Origin: Pseudoscleropodium purum
Lineage: Eukaryota; Streptophyta; Bryopsida; Hypnales; Brachytheciaceae
Direction: 5' to 3'
DNA: 64,000 bases
Assembly (NCBI GenBank): GCA_963969395.1
Contig: OZ017796.1
Span: 42,770,243-42,834,242 of the forward strand
Each line of letters starts with the position of its first letter. Within the stretch, counting starts at the first letter, position 1. A program made the translations under genes and the position numbers. The notes beneath the pieces are model-generated. The model was not told the DNA's origin. It saw only the letters and a program-made list of their open reading frames with translations, and did not search any database. This document shows positions 37,058-47,448 of the stretch, piece after piece.

Positions 37058-38547
37058 ATGGCGCTGCCTTCGATACTGGTCTGGGCGGTGAGTAGTCCAG
37101 CCGTGGCGTATGTGTACTACGGCGTGATGAAGCTGCCGAGGGGAGGCATTCGCCTGGCCGCGGCAATGCCCTTAATTGCATTCTACGTGTTCGCGGCGGG
37201 GCGTTTTCACACAGTGTCCGAGCGCTCGGTCTACTCGTTCTTTTTCCTCTGGATGACACCGTTTAAGATCGTGCTGCTGTGTTGGGACGACGGCCCCGCA
37301 GCGGACCCCTGGGCGATGGCGTCCTTCCCCCGCTTCCTCGCCGTCGTGAATCTCTCGCTACCGATTAAGCGCCAGAAGTTCAGCGACAGGTCGAGGAAGG
37401 AAAACAACTCCACCAGCAAGAAGAAGCTGAAAGCTGATGATTCAAGTAGTGCCAGTCCTAGTGTTGTGGGAGGGGCATCGAGCTCAGCATCCGGACACAC
37501 TAGCGGCCGTGGCGCAGACGTTGATGCTATAGTGAACGGTCATGCTAGCAGTTCCGAAGCTCGGGTTGCTCAGGGTTGGATTGCGTTTCTGAAGCGTGTT
37601 GATGAATCCCAAGAGTTACCCAAGGTAGTTCTTAAATTACTGCTCAAATTCGTGGTAATATCGGCAATTTCGTATGCAATCTTAGTCTCGCCTAAAGAGT
37701 TTCTGCCTTTGCTTTACTCCTCCTTCGTATACATCGCGGCTAGCCTGCTTTTTGAATGCATAGCAACCTTGGTGTCGCCGCTGATGGGCATTGAGCTCGA
37801 ACCTTCTTTCAACAAGCCCTTTCTGGCACACTCTCTGGCGGATTTCTGGGGGAACAGATGGAATTTATTGGTTAGTAATCTTCTGAGGGTGTCCATCTAT
37901 AATCCCGTGGTGCGATTTCAGCTTTGGTGGTGTGAGGGGCGCGGCAGCACCTCCGCAGCACATCCCTCGAAATCGATGGGTTTAGCTTCCGGGAGCACTC
38001 GGTTGGGTCCACACAGGCCATCTCCACGTGAGTACCTGCCTGTGTATGAAGCTTACTGGCTCTCACCGTCCAATGGCAACTCGCTGAGCAAGTAGTTTAG
38101 CTTTGCATGGGGGACTCACAGCAGTTATCAAATCAATTCACTCTTGCCAATTGGGCTTGTGCAGGGACTACGACGGCCACCGCTGCGTCGGATGCCTCCC
38201 ATTTGTCTCTGGGGGTGCGTTCGGCATCGGTGTTCTCCTGTTTCCTGGTCTCAGGGTTGATGCATGAACTTATCTTTCACAACATGTCCAGAAGGAAACC
38301 CACTTGGGAGGTCACATTCTTCTTCATACTCAACGGTGCTGCTGTCGTGCTTGAGGGAGCCCTTCAACGGAAGACGAGTTTGAAATTACCCAAATGTGTT
38401 TCCACGCCACTGACCATCAGCTTCGTTCTCGTCACAGCTATCTGGTTTTTCTTTCCACCTCTGGTCGACAGCGGCACGCTCGATTGCATCATTGCGGAAC
38501 TTATATACTTTTTCAAAACTCTATATCATTTAGCAGGAGCATCGTAA
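37058..38547 (+). CDS. Wax-synthase-type MBOAT acyltransferase
   Basis: Two exons, 37058-38027 and 38165-38547, join at CCA C|GTGAGTACC to GTGCAG|GG and give 450 residues. Without this 137-bp intron the first frame stops 24 residues later and loses the catalytic half. The family (long-chain-alcohol O-fatty-acyltransferase / sterol O-acyltransferase ASAT1-like) esterifies fatty acyl-CoA with alcohols or sterols in the ER membrane. Visible features are N-terminal hydrophobic spans (SILVWAVSSPAVAYVYYGVM, IRLAAAMPLIAFYVFAAG), LKLLLKFVVISAISYAILV, the signature SLADFWGNRWNLLVSNLLR at about residue 258, and the catalytic-histidine motif SGLMHELIF with H357, followed by three hydrophobic segments. 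Residues about 108-175 form a Lys/Ser/Gly-rich hydrophilic loop that makes this protein about 100 residues longer than typical plant wax synthases. The start at 37058 (MALPSILVW) begins the first membrane span; the upstream frame to 36971 has no ATG. Confidence 0.88.
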
Positions 38548-40830
38548 CACAAACACGTATACGAATACCTCCTACTCCCAAACTATTCATTGGTATTGTA
38601 GACAGTAGAATTGAATTACTGTTATTTCTGAGCACTGCACCAATAATGCAAGTCACAAATTTCCTGAGCAACAGGATCAATGCTGTACAGTGCATTTTGT
38701 TACAAATTTGATGTTGCAGATGCAAGCTCTCAATTCTAACACCATTTGCCTTATGCTGGAAAGCCTTTAAGCTGACTTCTTGTATCATTCTTGAGGTTCT
38801 TGCTCCATACATACCTGTCAATTGAACTCTTTGTCCATGCAGCGAAGATAACTGCTTGGCATCAATTAGCGCTGTACCTTTTGCCTGAGCATCTGGTCCA
38901 TCTCGTCAGCCAATCAACACCTGAAGTGTTGTATTATCAGACACTTCATACGAAAAGCTCACTGATCGACGAGCTGTTCGTGGCTTCTCGAGCTGCTCTT
39001 GCATTCTTTCCAAGCCCACCATCAATATGAGGTGAAGGTGGAATCTGAACATGAGAACAGAAGCGGTGAGATGCTGAACACTATGGGGACACATCATCCT
39101 CAAGAAACGTCGCAACTGCACCGGATCAACTTTCACAGTACAAACAACTTATACCCGAACAAGAAATTTCACGTCCTACTAAAGATATTTCAGAGAATTG
39201 GGTCAACAGGCGATGTGGTAAAATGAAACCTGTGAAACAAGATCCAGGATTTGGCGCAGCAGGCGAGCTGAATCGCCCTCATCCAAGCCACTGTGTTCAA
39301 TCAGCTCCTGCCATGAGATACCGGATGCCCATGCTTCTACAACGCCGGCAGAGATCTCTTGTACAATCTTACTGCAGTCTGCATCATGGAGGAGATTTGT
39401 GCATTAGGCTACCTTCCTGGTACGTGAAAATCGCCTCGAAAATTAATATTGATATGTAAACACAGGAAATGTTCTAAATCAGAAAATGTGCCTGCTCTTC
39501 AAATTTCGAAACTGTAACGAAATTTTTCCAAAACTTTTGCCAATGGCACTTTCGGTGGACGCATGATTGAACCGTTAATGCCTACGTGGACCACTGTGTC
39601 TACTTCCATAACGCATCAGCAAAATTAAAGTGATCTTGAATGTTCTATGAAGATGACATGTATGTTCTTGGAAAGTGAAGAACAATCTCTACATTAAGGT
39701 ACGGCCAAATTACTTCATCAAGAAGTTTAACCCTTTTCAGAAAATTCCAAAGAACTCGAAGGCAACAAATTTGTCCTTGCATCACAGTCAAAGATTATCA
39801 TGTGCCATGGACAACTTCAAAGCTTGACTAAGCTTGACAAAGCTTGTACACGAAGCTTGACTGAGCACAGTTTATGAAGCTGGAAGCCCATGCTCCTTGG
39901 TCCTTGGCCTAAACCCCTCTAACTAAGGAGACAATATCCCTACGTCGTGGTTTCCACTACTTTGAAATTTGTTCAATTTGTTCTCAACTTACATTAAGGA
40001 GAATTTTGGAATTAAACACCACTGCTCATTTGGACAATTTTGGTCATTAAAATCTCAAGATTGCTCTGTTGAAACTTGATGAGTGGTTATAAACCGACTC
40101 TTCTTGGGATCCTATGGTTACGTTGCTCAAGTGTGACGATAGAGAAATTTCGATAGTTTTAATGCTTAGAGGTCAGTTTTTGGCATAAGATGGTTACACC
40201 CCGCAGGCACTCGAGGGTTAATAACCCTCCCAGCAGTTATGATATTTAAATTCATAAGAAATTGATCTTGTTAGCAAATAGGTCGCAGCATTTCTTAATT
40301 TATTCGATGAAGCAGACAATTGACGCAATAAAAGAGAGGCCAACTTAGAAAAAATTGATTTAAATAAGCAGTACTCTCAGTTTCCAGAAGGTTACTAGAT
40401 ATCTCCACTCCAACCCCTTCAAAATTGTTGGAATTTGTTATTGACTTGCAAATTTGCATGATTTGCTAAGTCAACAACAAATTTTGCACTATTTTTCTTT
40501 ACCTCGCAATGGAGGTGTTTAGAGGATTTTTGCCTCCAAATGTCCAAATTTAGAATTCAAATAATCTATTTAATGTGATTATTAACTGGATTCCAACGAT
40601 AGTACTCTCAAACTCTAATTTCCATGTGAAGAAAATGATTCATTTTACAGTTTAGAGAGTTTAGAGTAGAGATGCTCTTACGCAGGCAAGAATACTGACC
40701 TCTACACCATGCCTGGCCTGCAACTTTTAGTAACCACGAACGAAGATCCTCTATCTTTATAACCCAGTTTCTCACTCCACGGGACTGACAGAATTTTACA
40801 TTGCAGTGATCAAACAATAAGATGAGTATC
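38548..40830. other. Non-coding interval after the MBOAT gene
   Basis: About 2.3 kb. The first few hundred bases are probably MBOAT 3' UTR. Frames at 38,791-39,459 on both strands have no recognisable domain. AAGCTTGAC repeats three times at about 39,815-39,870, and GGGTTAATAACCC at 40,215 is a short palindrome around TTAA that may be an old TTAA-element footprint. Confidence 0.4.
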
Positions 40831-40839
40831 ATCTCGAAA

Positions 40840-42601
40840 GAGATCAATTGTACGTCTTTGGACAATATATTATCTGCGAAGTTCAAGAGAGGAAATAAAA
40901 CACTGTGTGTGTATATATAATCTTCGCAAGCCTTCAAACACGCTCCTCTGTTAGATTGAGCATCAATTCTGACTTCGAAGCAACATGACTCCTTAGGGGT
41001 CATCCCAACACCTTGCCAAGAAATTTTTTTAAGTAAAAATGTGTACGGTTAAGTTACGGTACCTGAAAGAACACAAATATTGCACAGCTAGAAGATTACA
41101 ACCAAAGACCAATTGAATACAAAGGCCAATATTTTTGCTGTGTCTCAATCACTCAAATATTAATAAATCTTTGCAATATTCACTTCGCCCATGACTGTAC
41201 AATTGGAGAACAGTTGATGTTCCAAAGACTCTGAGACACAGGAAAGAGCTTACTGTTTCCTCCCAAACAGTCCCCCGTGAAATAGCGCTGAGATAGTGCA
41301 CTTCATCCTGAACAATGGCATCCACGTCGACCAACCAGCCCTTTCCTGTGGTACTACCAACAGTCCAACACTGCCAACAGCGTCGACTGTAATCTTTAGT
41401 CCATGTTTAAGCGGAAGAGACTTTACTGGACCCCTATAACAACTAGGGAAGAGGAATTCACAGAGTTGAGGCTCACAGATGGATTATCATGTAAGAAGAT
41501 ATGTTCGAGTAACAAGAGAAACGCAGCATCAACAGAGTAAGGAAATGTTCTGAGAGAGTGCACCTTTCAAAGAGCATATTTCGCAGAATTTCAGTGGTCA
41601 TGACCACGATGGGCGCCTTTCTATTCCACACGGTATCTCCTGTGAGGAGCCCCACATTGTCTTCTCTGCAAAATTGTCTGTGAGGGACAAGTGCCGATGC
41701 TTGAGCGAGCAACACCCAGCATTCGTGAGCAACAGAAGCAAAACAAGAACTCACACAGAAGCTGTTAATACTTACTGAAACTCACGAAACTTTTGGTTTG
41801 ACAGAGCCTTCAAGGGAGTGGTATACAGAAGCCGCTTTCTTCTCGCTAAAATTGCGGCTGCGGCAGCCTCAGCAATGAGCGCTTTGCCACTGCTCGTAGG
41901 TGCACATACAACCAGAGATACACCCTCCAGGAAACTTGAAACACCATTTGCCTGCGACGTCAAGCGACAGAAGATTGCTCCTCTCATCAACTAGTCCAGC
42001 TATCGCGACACGGGCTGTCATGATAACATACGGCGAGAGAAGTGCTACAATCAGAAAATCGGAATACAACCTCATGATGAAGCGGGCGTATTCTTCATGG
42101 TAAGCCAAACCCTAAAAACAAAAATTTGGGGGATTGAACAATACGAAGCCTAGAGACCGTGGAACACAAGTCGAAGCCTGGAGATCAATTAGGACAAACC
42201 CCGAACTCATTCCAATTGAACAGAACTGAGGTACAAAATAAACCAAAGCAATCAAGAGAATGATGAAACTATTTGACGCATCCACAATTCCATCAGTCCC
42301 CGTACCTGAGACTCGTACAAGGGGTAGTCGTACAGCGAAGCAACGTCCTCCAACGACATTGTCCGCTCGCATACTCTCTCCTGTAGGAGCCCCTGCCCAG
42401 CCCCCCTCGTCTCCCCAAAGAGGCCATCTCCTGCATCCCCAGATTCGCCAGGAACCAAAACTTCTGGACATTCCGGAGCTGATACTGCAGCGGAAGACGT
42501 CCATCGACAGTCAGCTGCAATAAGGCGCGGCTTCCAACTGCAGTAGGAGAGTTGCACCCCACCCGCAGAAGAGACAGCGTCCACTGACAGCAACTCTAGG
42601 C
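40840..42601 (-). pseudogene. Truncated DExH-box RNA helicase (ISE2/DExH15-like) remnant
   Basis: Minus-strand exons 42601-42306 (5' limit uncertain), 41951-41776, 41665-41564 and 41353-41254 join in frame. They encode the first part of a Ski2-like helicase core: LEDVASLYDYPLYESQ, LVVCAPTSSGKALIAEA (motif I), RLLYTTPLKALSNQKFREFQ (Ia), DNVGLLTGDTVWN, IVVMTTEILRNMLFE, then VDAIVQDEVHYLSAISRGTVWEE (motif II, DEVH). The Walker A threonine is replaced (GKA, family GKT), which should impair ATP binding. The next exon is recognisable (IIYCPK at about 40,873 downward), but a 1-bp deletion shifts the frame before DVQLIS and the SAT motif is absent. Nothing matching motifs IV-VI or the C-terminal region follows, and no in-frame ATG precedes the N-terminus except Met in exon 1 at 42359. 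I read it as a decayed 5' fragment. ISE2 is a chloroplast RNA helicase. Confidence 0.82.
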
Positions 42602-43269
42602 CCACATGAATCCGCAGAGAGGTTATCTACTTGCAGAGATGAGAAGCGCCTCCTGCATGGGTTAGCGGGAATTGGAGGTAAAGAAGAACCCAATCTCCAG
42701 CAGGATGTGACGCCGTGAGTCTGAAGTCTCAATGGTACGAGATCGACCTGCTGCCCGACCGATACAAATGGTCAGCGGACGAGAGGAGAAGGTCACGGAC
42801 GTCGCCATAACCAGGGCGGATACAAGTCTAGTTTAAGATTCTATCAAACACAAAGCCCCGGCCCACGTGAGGAAAACATCGGAAGGTGAGCATTTCGATT
42901 GCGTTGCTCATCATTGAATGTGCTTGTAGGTGACCGAATGAGCTCCAGTGACATTGAGTAGATCATCTGAGCGAGGTCTGGATGTGCAGGTTGTGTATGA
43001 ATCACATGGAAGTTCAGCGGCTGGAGATCGAGATCTTGGTTGAATTTGAAGGCGCTCCAAGCTCATAAGAGAAATTTTCGGGATGACCATACGCTGGGTT
43101 GTTTCTTCAACAGGTTGTCAGTATTTCTCAAATCATCTTGATTGTCTCACTTTGTACCTATCCACTTTGAAAGTTCAGGTTTGCAGACAGGTTATTTGTG
43201 TAGAGTTGGTTTCAGTGTAACTGGTGTTGTGAACACAACATAGTAGAGGGCTCGAGAACAGCTCGGGCA

Positions 43270-43915
43270 TTAACCCCTAATTGCCCGAGGCACCAGATTC
43301 TGGTGATTCGAAAACTTTGAAGTTAAGCAAAATCCAACCAAATTGTTATTTTTAGTAGTTTATATTTTTAGAGAATTCTTTAAGAAGTCTAGTTTTAGGA
43401 TAAAAATACCGATCTGAAAAATGAAGGATTATGATTTTTCTATTCAAGATTTTGTGGAAGGATACCCATTGCAATCTTGACTTCTTGTAGTGTTTAGGGC
43501 TCTTGGAAATGAGCCTCAAATACATTAAATCTTGGGGAAAAAAACACATTAAAAATTCATTAAAAAAAAAATTGTAGAATAGATTTTGAAAAATTGTAAA
43601 TTGATTGGGGTTGTGCATGCTAAGCCCTACAACCTTATATTTTTTTAGTGACCAACTTTTTAGAGTTGACATGCAAAAAGAGAACTGAAATTTTTTCATA
43701 GTTTTAACACCCTCATGATCAAACATTATAATCTTTCAATCTATAAGTGATATTGTTATGTTTTCTTTTCCTATGTGATTTCTAACATGTCTAGTTTGAA
43801 TTTGTACGGTTACAATTCAAAAGAAACTGGTACAACTTATGAAAATATTGACTTTTTGTTGAATTTAGAGCAAATTCAAGAAGCTCTAAACATACCTTGG
43901 GCATTTAGGGGTTAA
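43270..43915 (+). mobile_element. TTAA-flanked (piggyBac-like) MITE, copy 1
   Basis: 646 bp including both TTAA target copies, inserted in copy-B intron 9. The ends are CCCCTAATTGCCCGAGGCAC at the left and, reverse-complemented, CCCCTAAATGCCCAAGG at the right. It has no transposase frame. It is the same family as 45,338-45,992 in the opposite direction: both have an identical-length TIR region and shared internal stretches such as TGATCAAACATTATAATCTT and CATTGCAATCTTGA-TTCTTG. TTAA duplication with short TIRs is the hallmark of piggyBac-type elements; the superfamily assignment is inference. Confidence 0.85.
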
Positions 43916-45337
43916 GATGCACACCTACCAAAGGGTGTGATACAATGCAAAGGGTGCCATTAATCAAACTAATTGTTTAGGGTGACAAATAAAAGTTCTA
44001 TATGCATGCTTTTAGAGTGTAGAGGAGTTGGCAGGGGTTACCCAAAAGTATGGTTTTCACTCATATTTGAGTGCTTCGTCACCAAGAGCTAAAACTTAAT
44101 TGCAGTTGATAGAACAAAGTAATGAATAATGTCTGTCAATAGTGAACACATGACACATCCCCACATCATGATTTGGACATTAAGTGAACAATTTCAGCAT
44201 TGACATGAATGTTGACATCATCTTATTTCTTGTTTTTTGCACTCACTTGCTCTATTGAAAGATCCATCTCATTTCATTACTACTATAGCCTAGGAGCATG
44301 TATAGAGCCCTAGGCACCTACCACTTCTAAAATTTGTATTAAATTCAACTTGACTCCGATAATTACAAAGAAAATCTGAATTGAATTGTTCCTCATTTGT
44401 CTTCTTATGAAAATATTGTGAATTTTTTTAAATCACGAGATTTTTTCACAAATGCATTTCTCCCCTTAGATGAACTGTTTTTAGCCTTCCACCTTATCTA
44501 CGATTGTATTTTTTCTTTGCTTTGTCATTTGCCATCAACTTTTTCAATGGATATAATCTGATTGAATTATTGAAATATTCTTTGCTTCACTCAATGTCTA
44601 GGATGAGGAAAGGAGGCTTTTTCATCTTGCTAGCTTACTCCTTTCTCTTAGGAAATGTCAAAGTTTCACAGAAGAAAGGCATGGTGGGTTCTTTTGAAAT
44701 CCCTTTTCATTCCCATCTTGGCTATTGGAGCTGAGTTTTTTACTTAAAAGATTATAATTCTTGTATGCGTACTCTACTCTGTTTTTATATTTTCTGATTT
44801 CAAGTTGATATTTTTTTGAATTTGTGAAAATAGTAAGTGATCCTCTTTGACTTGCAGCACATGTGTTCCAGAAGGCTTTGCTGTATTGATTATGTGTTTG
44901 CCATTTAAGACATCTCCCTCGATCTATTGCAGACATCCTCAGAGCTCTTATCTGCTTGTTTTTTGGATGTTTTGCAAGGAGCTATCGATATCAGAACTGA
45001 TATCAGAACTTACTTAGTATTAAGGAGTCCTTGAAGCTGAAGTCAGATAATGCTAAAAATGGTTTTTATATGAGTTAATTTTTGGCAACTTTCTAGGCCT
45101 TTCTGTGCAGTTTCTGTTATACAACAATATCTGCTCATGTTGGAGAATTTTGTGGGTTGGGATCATGTTTGTCTCCATGCTTGATCTTTTTATCATGTCT
45201 TTGGCAGGTGGTACAACTTCACTCTGCTATGGAACAATTTGCAGAATTTACAGATCTGTTCCTTAGTGAGGTACATGACAAGAGTGATGAAGAATTCCAA
45301 TCAGAGAAGAGAGTTCATGCAGGTTTTCGTCTCAACT

Positions 45338-45992
45338 TTAACCCCTAAATGCCCAAGTCTTTTTTTGAGATTCTAAGAAATTGCTCTAAATTGAATAAAA
45401 GTCAACATTTTGATAAGTTGTATTAACTTTTTTGGAATTTTAACCATAAAAATTCAAATTAGATATGTTGAAGATCACATAGGAAAAGAAAACACAACAA
45501 TATTCTTTATGGATTGGAAGATTATAATGTTTGATCATGAAGGTGTCAAAATTGTGAAAGTGATTGGAAGTCTTTCAATCCTTTGTTCACATGTCAAATC
45601 TAAAAAGTTGGTCACCCAAAAAATATGAGGTTAGAGTACATAACATGCTTAACCCCAATCAATTTACGGCTTCTCAAAATCTCTTCTACAATATTTTAAA
45701 ATGAATTTATATAATGTGAAATTTTTTCTAAGATTTAGTGTATTTGAGGCTCATTTTCAAGAGCTCTCAACACTATAGAAAATCAAGATTGCAATAGACA
45801 CCCTTGCACAAAATTTTGAATAGAAAAATTATAATCATTCATTTTCAAAATCAAATTTTTGATATTAAAACTAGACTTCAAGAAGAATTCAAAAAAATAC
45901 AAACTACTAAAAATAGAAACTAGGCTAGGTTTTATTTGACTTCAAAGTATTGTTTACACCATAATTTGGTGCCTTGGACATTCAAGGGTTAA
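45338..45992 (-). mobile_element. TTAA-flanked (piggyBac-like) MITE, copy 2
   Basis: 655 bp including both TTAA copies, inserted 16 bp after exon 12 of CCA copy B. The parent gene has the uninterrupted site: its intron 12 reads CACCTTTAATCTAAG on the minus strand (TTAA at 17502-17505). The copy reads CAACTTTAA, element, TTAATCTAAG. This proves duplication of TTAA and defines both ends to the base. Copy C (52,590) is empty but reads TTGA at that place. Confidence 0.9.
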
Positions 45993-46119
45993 TCTAAGCA
46001 CTCAGTGATTTGAATGGTATCAAATCTTCAAAGGAAAAACACCTTTGGAAATTATTTTAGGAGACAATTATTTTGGAGCTTGCATTGCTTAGTAGTGTAA
46101 GAAGCAACTAGGAAACATC

Positions 46120-46412
46120 ACAGCTATGAAGCAAGATTTCTTTTTGGCTTTATATTGCTAGATTGCACTAGACAAAAATAGTTTGGCTAAAAAATGATGA
46201 CTTTTTATGAAGTTTTTTGCAAGAAAACTTCAAACTAAGAAACAAAATTTGGATGAAATTGTCAAATTGTAGATGAAAACAAAATTATAGATATGTAATA
46301 TATACTAATGTAATATTTTTTATCCAATATGTGGATGAATGTTGAAATTTGGAGCACTACTATAACATTTTATGTCGCCACTTTGGCACTTCATAGAAAA
46401 TGAAAAAAAAGT
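46120..46412 (+). mobile_element. 0.28-kb T-run MITE-like element, copy c
   Basis: Begins where CCA copy B ends. Shared landmarks: TTGCACTAGACAAAAATAG, AGTTTGGCTAAAAAATG, TTTGGATGAAATTGTC, TTTTTTATCCAATATG, GGAGCACTACTATAACA and CACTTTGGCACTTCATAG, then the A-run near 46,405. Confidence 0.78.
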
Positions 46413-47448
46413 CTTCCTGAAAAGTGTTTCATCTTTTACATGATGCATATCTAAAGATAGACACCACATGGTAGAACCATAAACCACACACCACTCTAAC
46501 ATGAAATAGGGAGGGTTTGATGAACATGTTGAAGAGTACAATATTCCTTAGAATGAGTTCATACTTGGATGTATGATTGCACATATGTGGTACATATACA
46601 CATATATACCCAACACTAATCCTCCTAAATTCTTATAAACATCCATATTTTATTTCTAAAAATATATTCAAAAACTACATAATAAACAATGGGATTTAGT
46701 ATTAATAAGATACAATTGTATGATATGTGACAAGTATTTAGGAACTACTTCATTTTCTAATTAGTTCATTTTTAAATGTTTTGCAATTGACAAAACTCTA
46801 TCATTAGATTCATGTGGTTTTTAAGACTTTTGCATGGTGCCATTCTCCAATACATATAAAAAATCAAACCTTTTAAGACAACCCCAATGCAAGTCCAATA
46901 TACTTGTGATAGAAATTTCCTACAATCCTTGGAATCCCATTGTCTTTGTTGTTTAGGACTTGGCATCTACCAATCAATACAAAATTGTTCTTGTTGCCAA
47001 AACCCACTTTAAAGGCACATGAAGTATGGCCAATTTGCCATTATATCAAAAGATTTAGACTCAAATAACTTTGAAATGGGCCGACAAGTACTATAGATTC
47101 TTAATGGCATAGGATTTTCAAATTGCAATTCACAAGAAAAAAACTTTTTCAGATTAAGATTTTAGCTATTTTCAACAAGAACAAAGCTACCTATATGAAG
47201 GTCTAAATACGAAAATTACACTTGCTTACAATTTAAAACAAAGAAAAAGTAAATTCCAAAATAATAAACACCCATAATAAAATATTACCACTTGCCTTCA
47301 AAAACAAGACTACAAACTTGTAACTTGCACCCAAAAAGTGCAATCATAATATTTAATAAATATATATATATAGCACAAAATGATCATTACTATAGAAATT
47401 TCTTTTGCAATGGACTTGCGGTAGAAACTCATAGACTATCACAATATT
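46413..47448. other. AT-rich spacer 3' of the kinase pseudogene
   Basis: About 1 kb without supported genes. It includes ATATATATA at about 47,362 and the probable 3' flank of the kinase-like locus. Confidence 0.45.

Larger units (their letters stand above)
42842..46125 (+). pseudogene. CCA tRNA nucleotidyltransferase partial copy B
   Basis: An intron-containing fragment of the 16.6-22.1 kb gene in opposite orientation. It contains the end of exon 8 (42842-42885), exon 9 (42990-43080), exon 10 (44602-44683), exon 11 (about 44,985-45,059) and exon 12 (45208-45322), plus intervening introns and part of intron 12. Breaks include the missing 5' and 3' parts, an extra 4 bp in exon 8 (CCCCGGCCC for CCCCC), a CAA-to-TAA stop near the end of exon 9 (AGCTCATAA), loss of the exon 9 donor (GT to GG at 43081) and two MITE insertions. 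Retained introns show that it arose from genomic DNA, not mRNA. The head domain is absent, so no catalytic product is possible. Confidence 0.93.

Noticed and set aside
38107..38164. Separate short gene starting at ATG 38107 (MGDSQQLSNQF)
   Set aside because: The downstream part is the catalytic half of the MBOAT gene; a canonical intron 38028-38164 joins it in phase to the first exon.
38906..39136. Minus-strand frame considered as a downstream exon of the helicase fragment
   Set aside because: It shows no helicase motif (SAT, QxxGRxGR) and no splice-compatible link to 40.8 kb.
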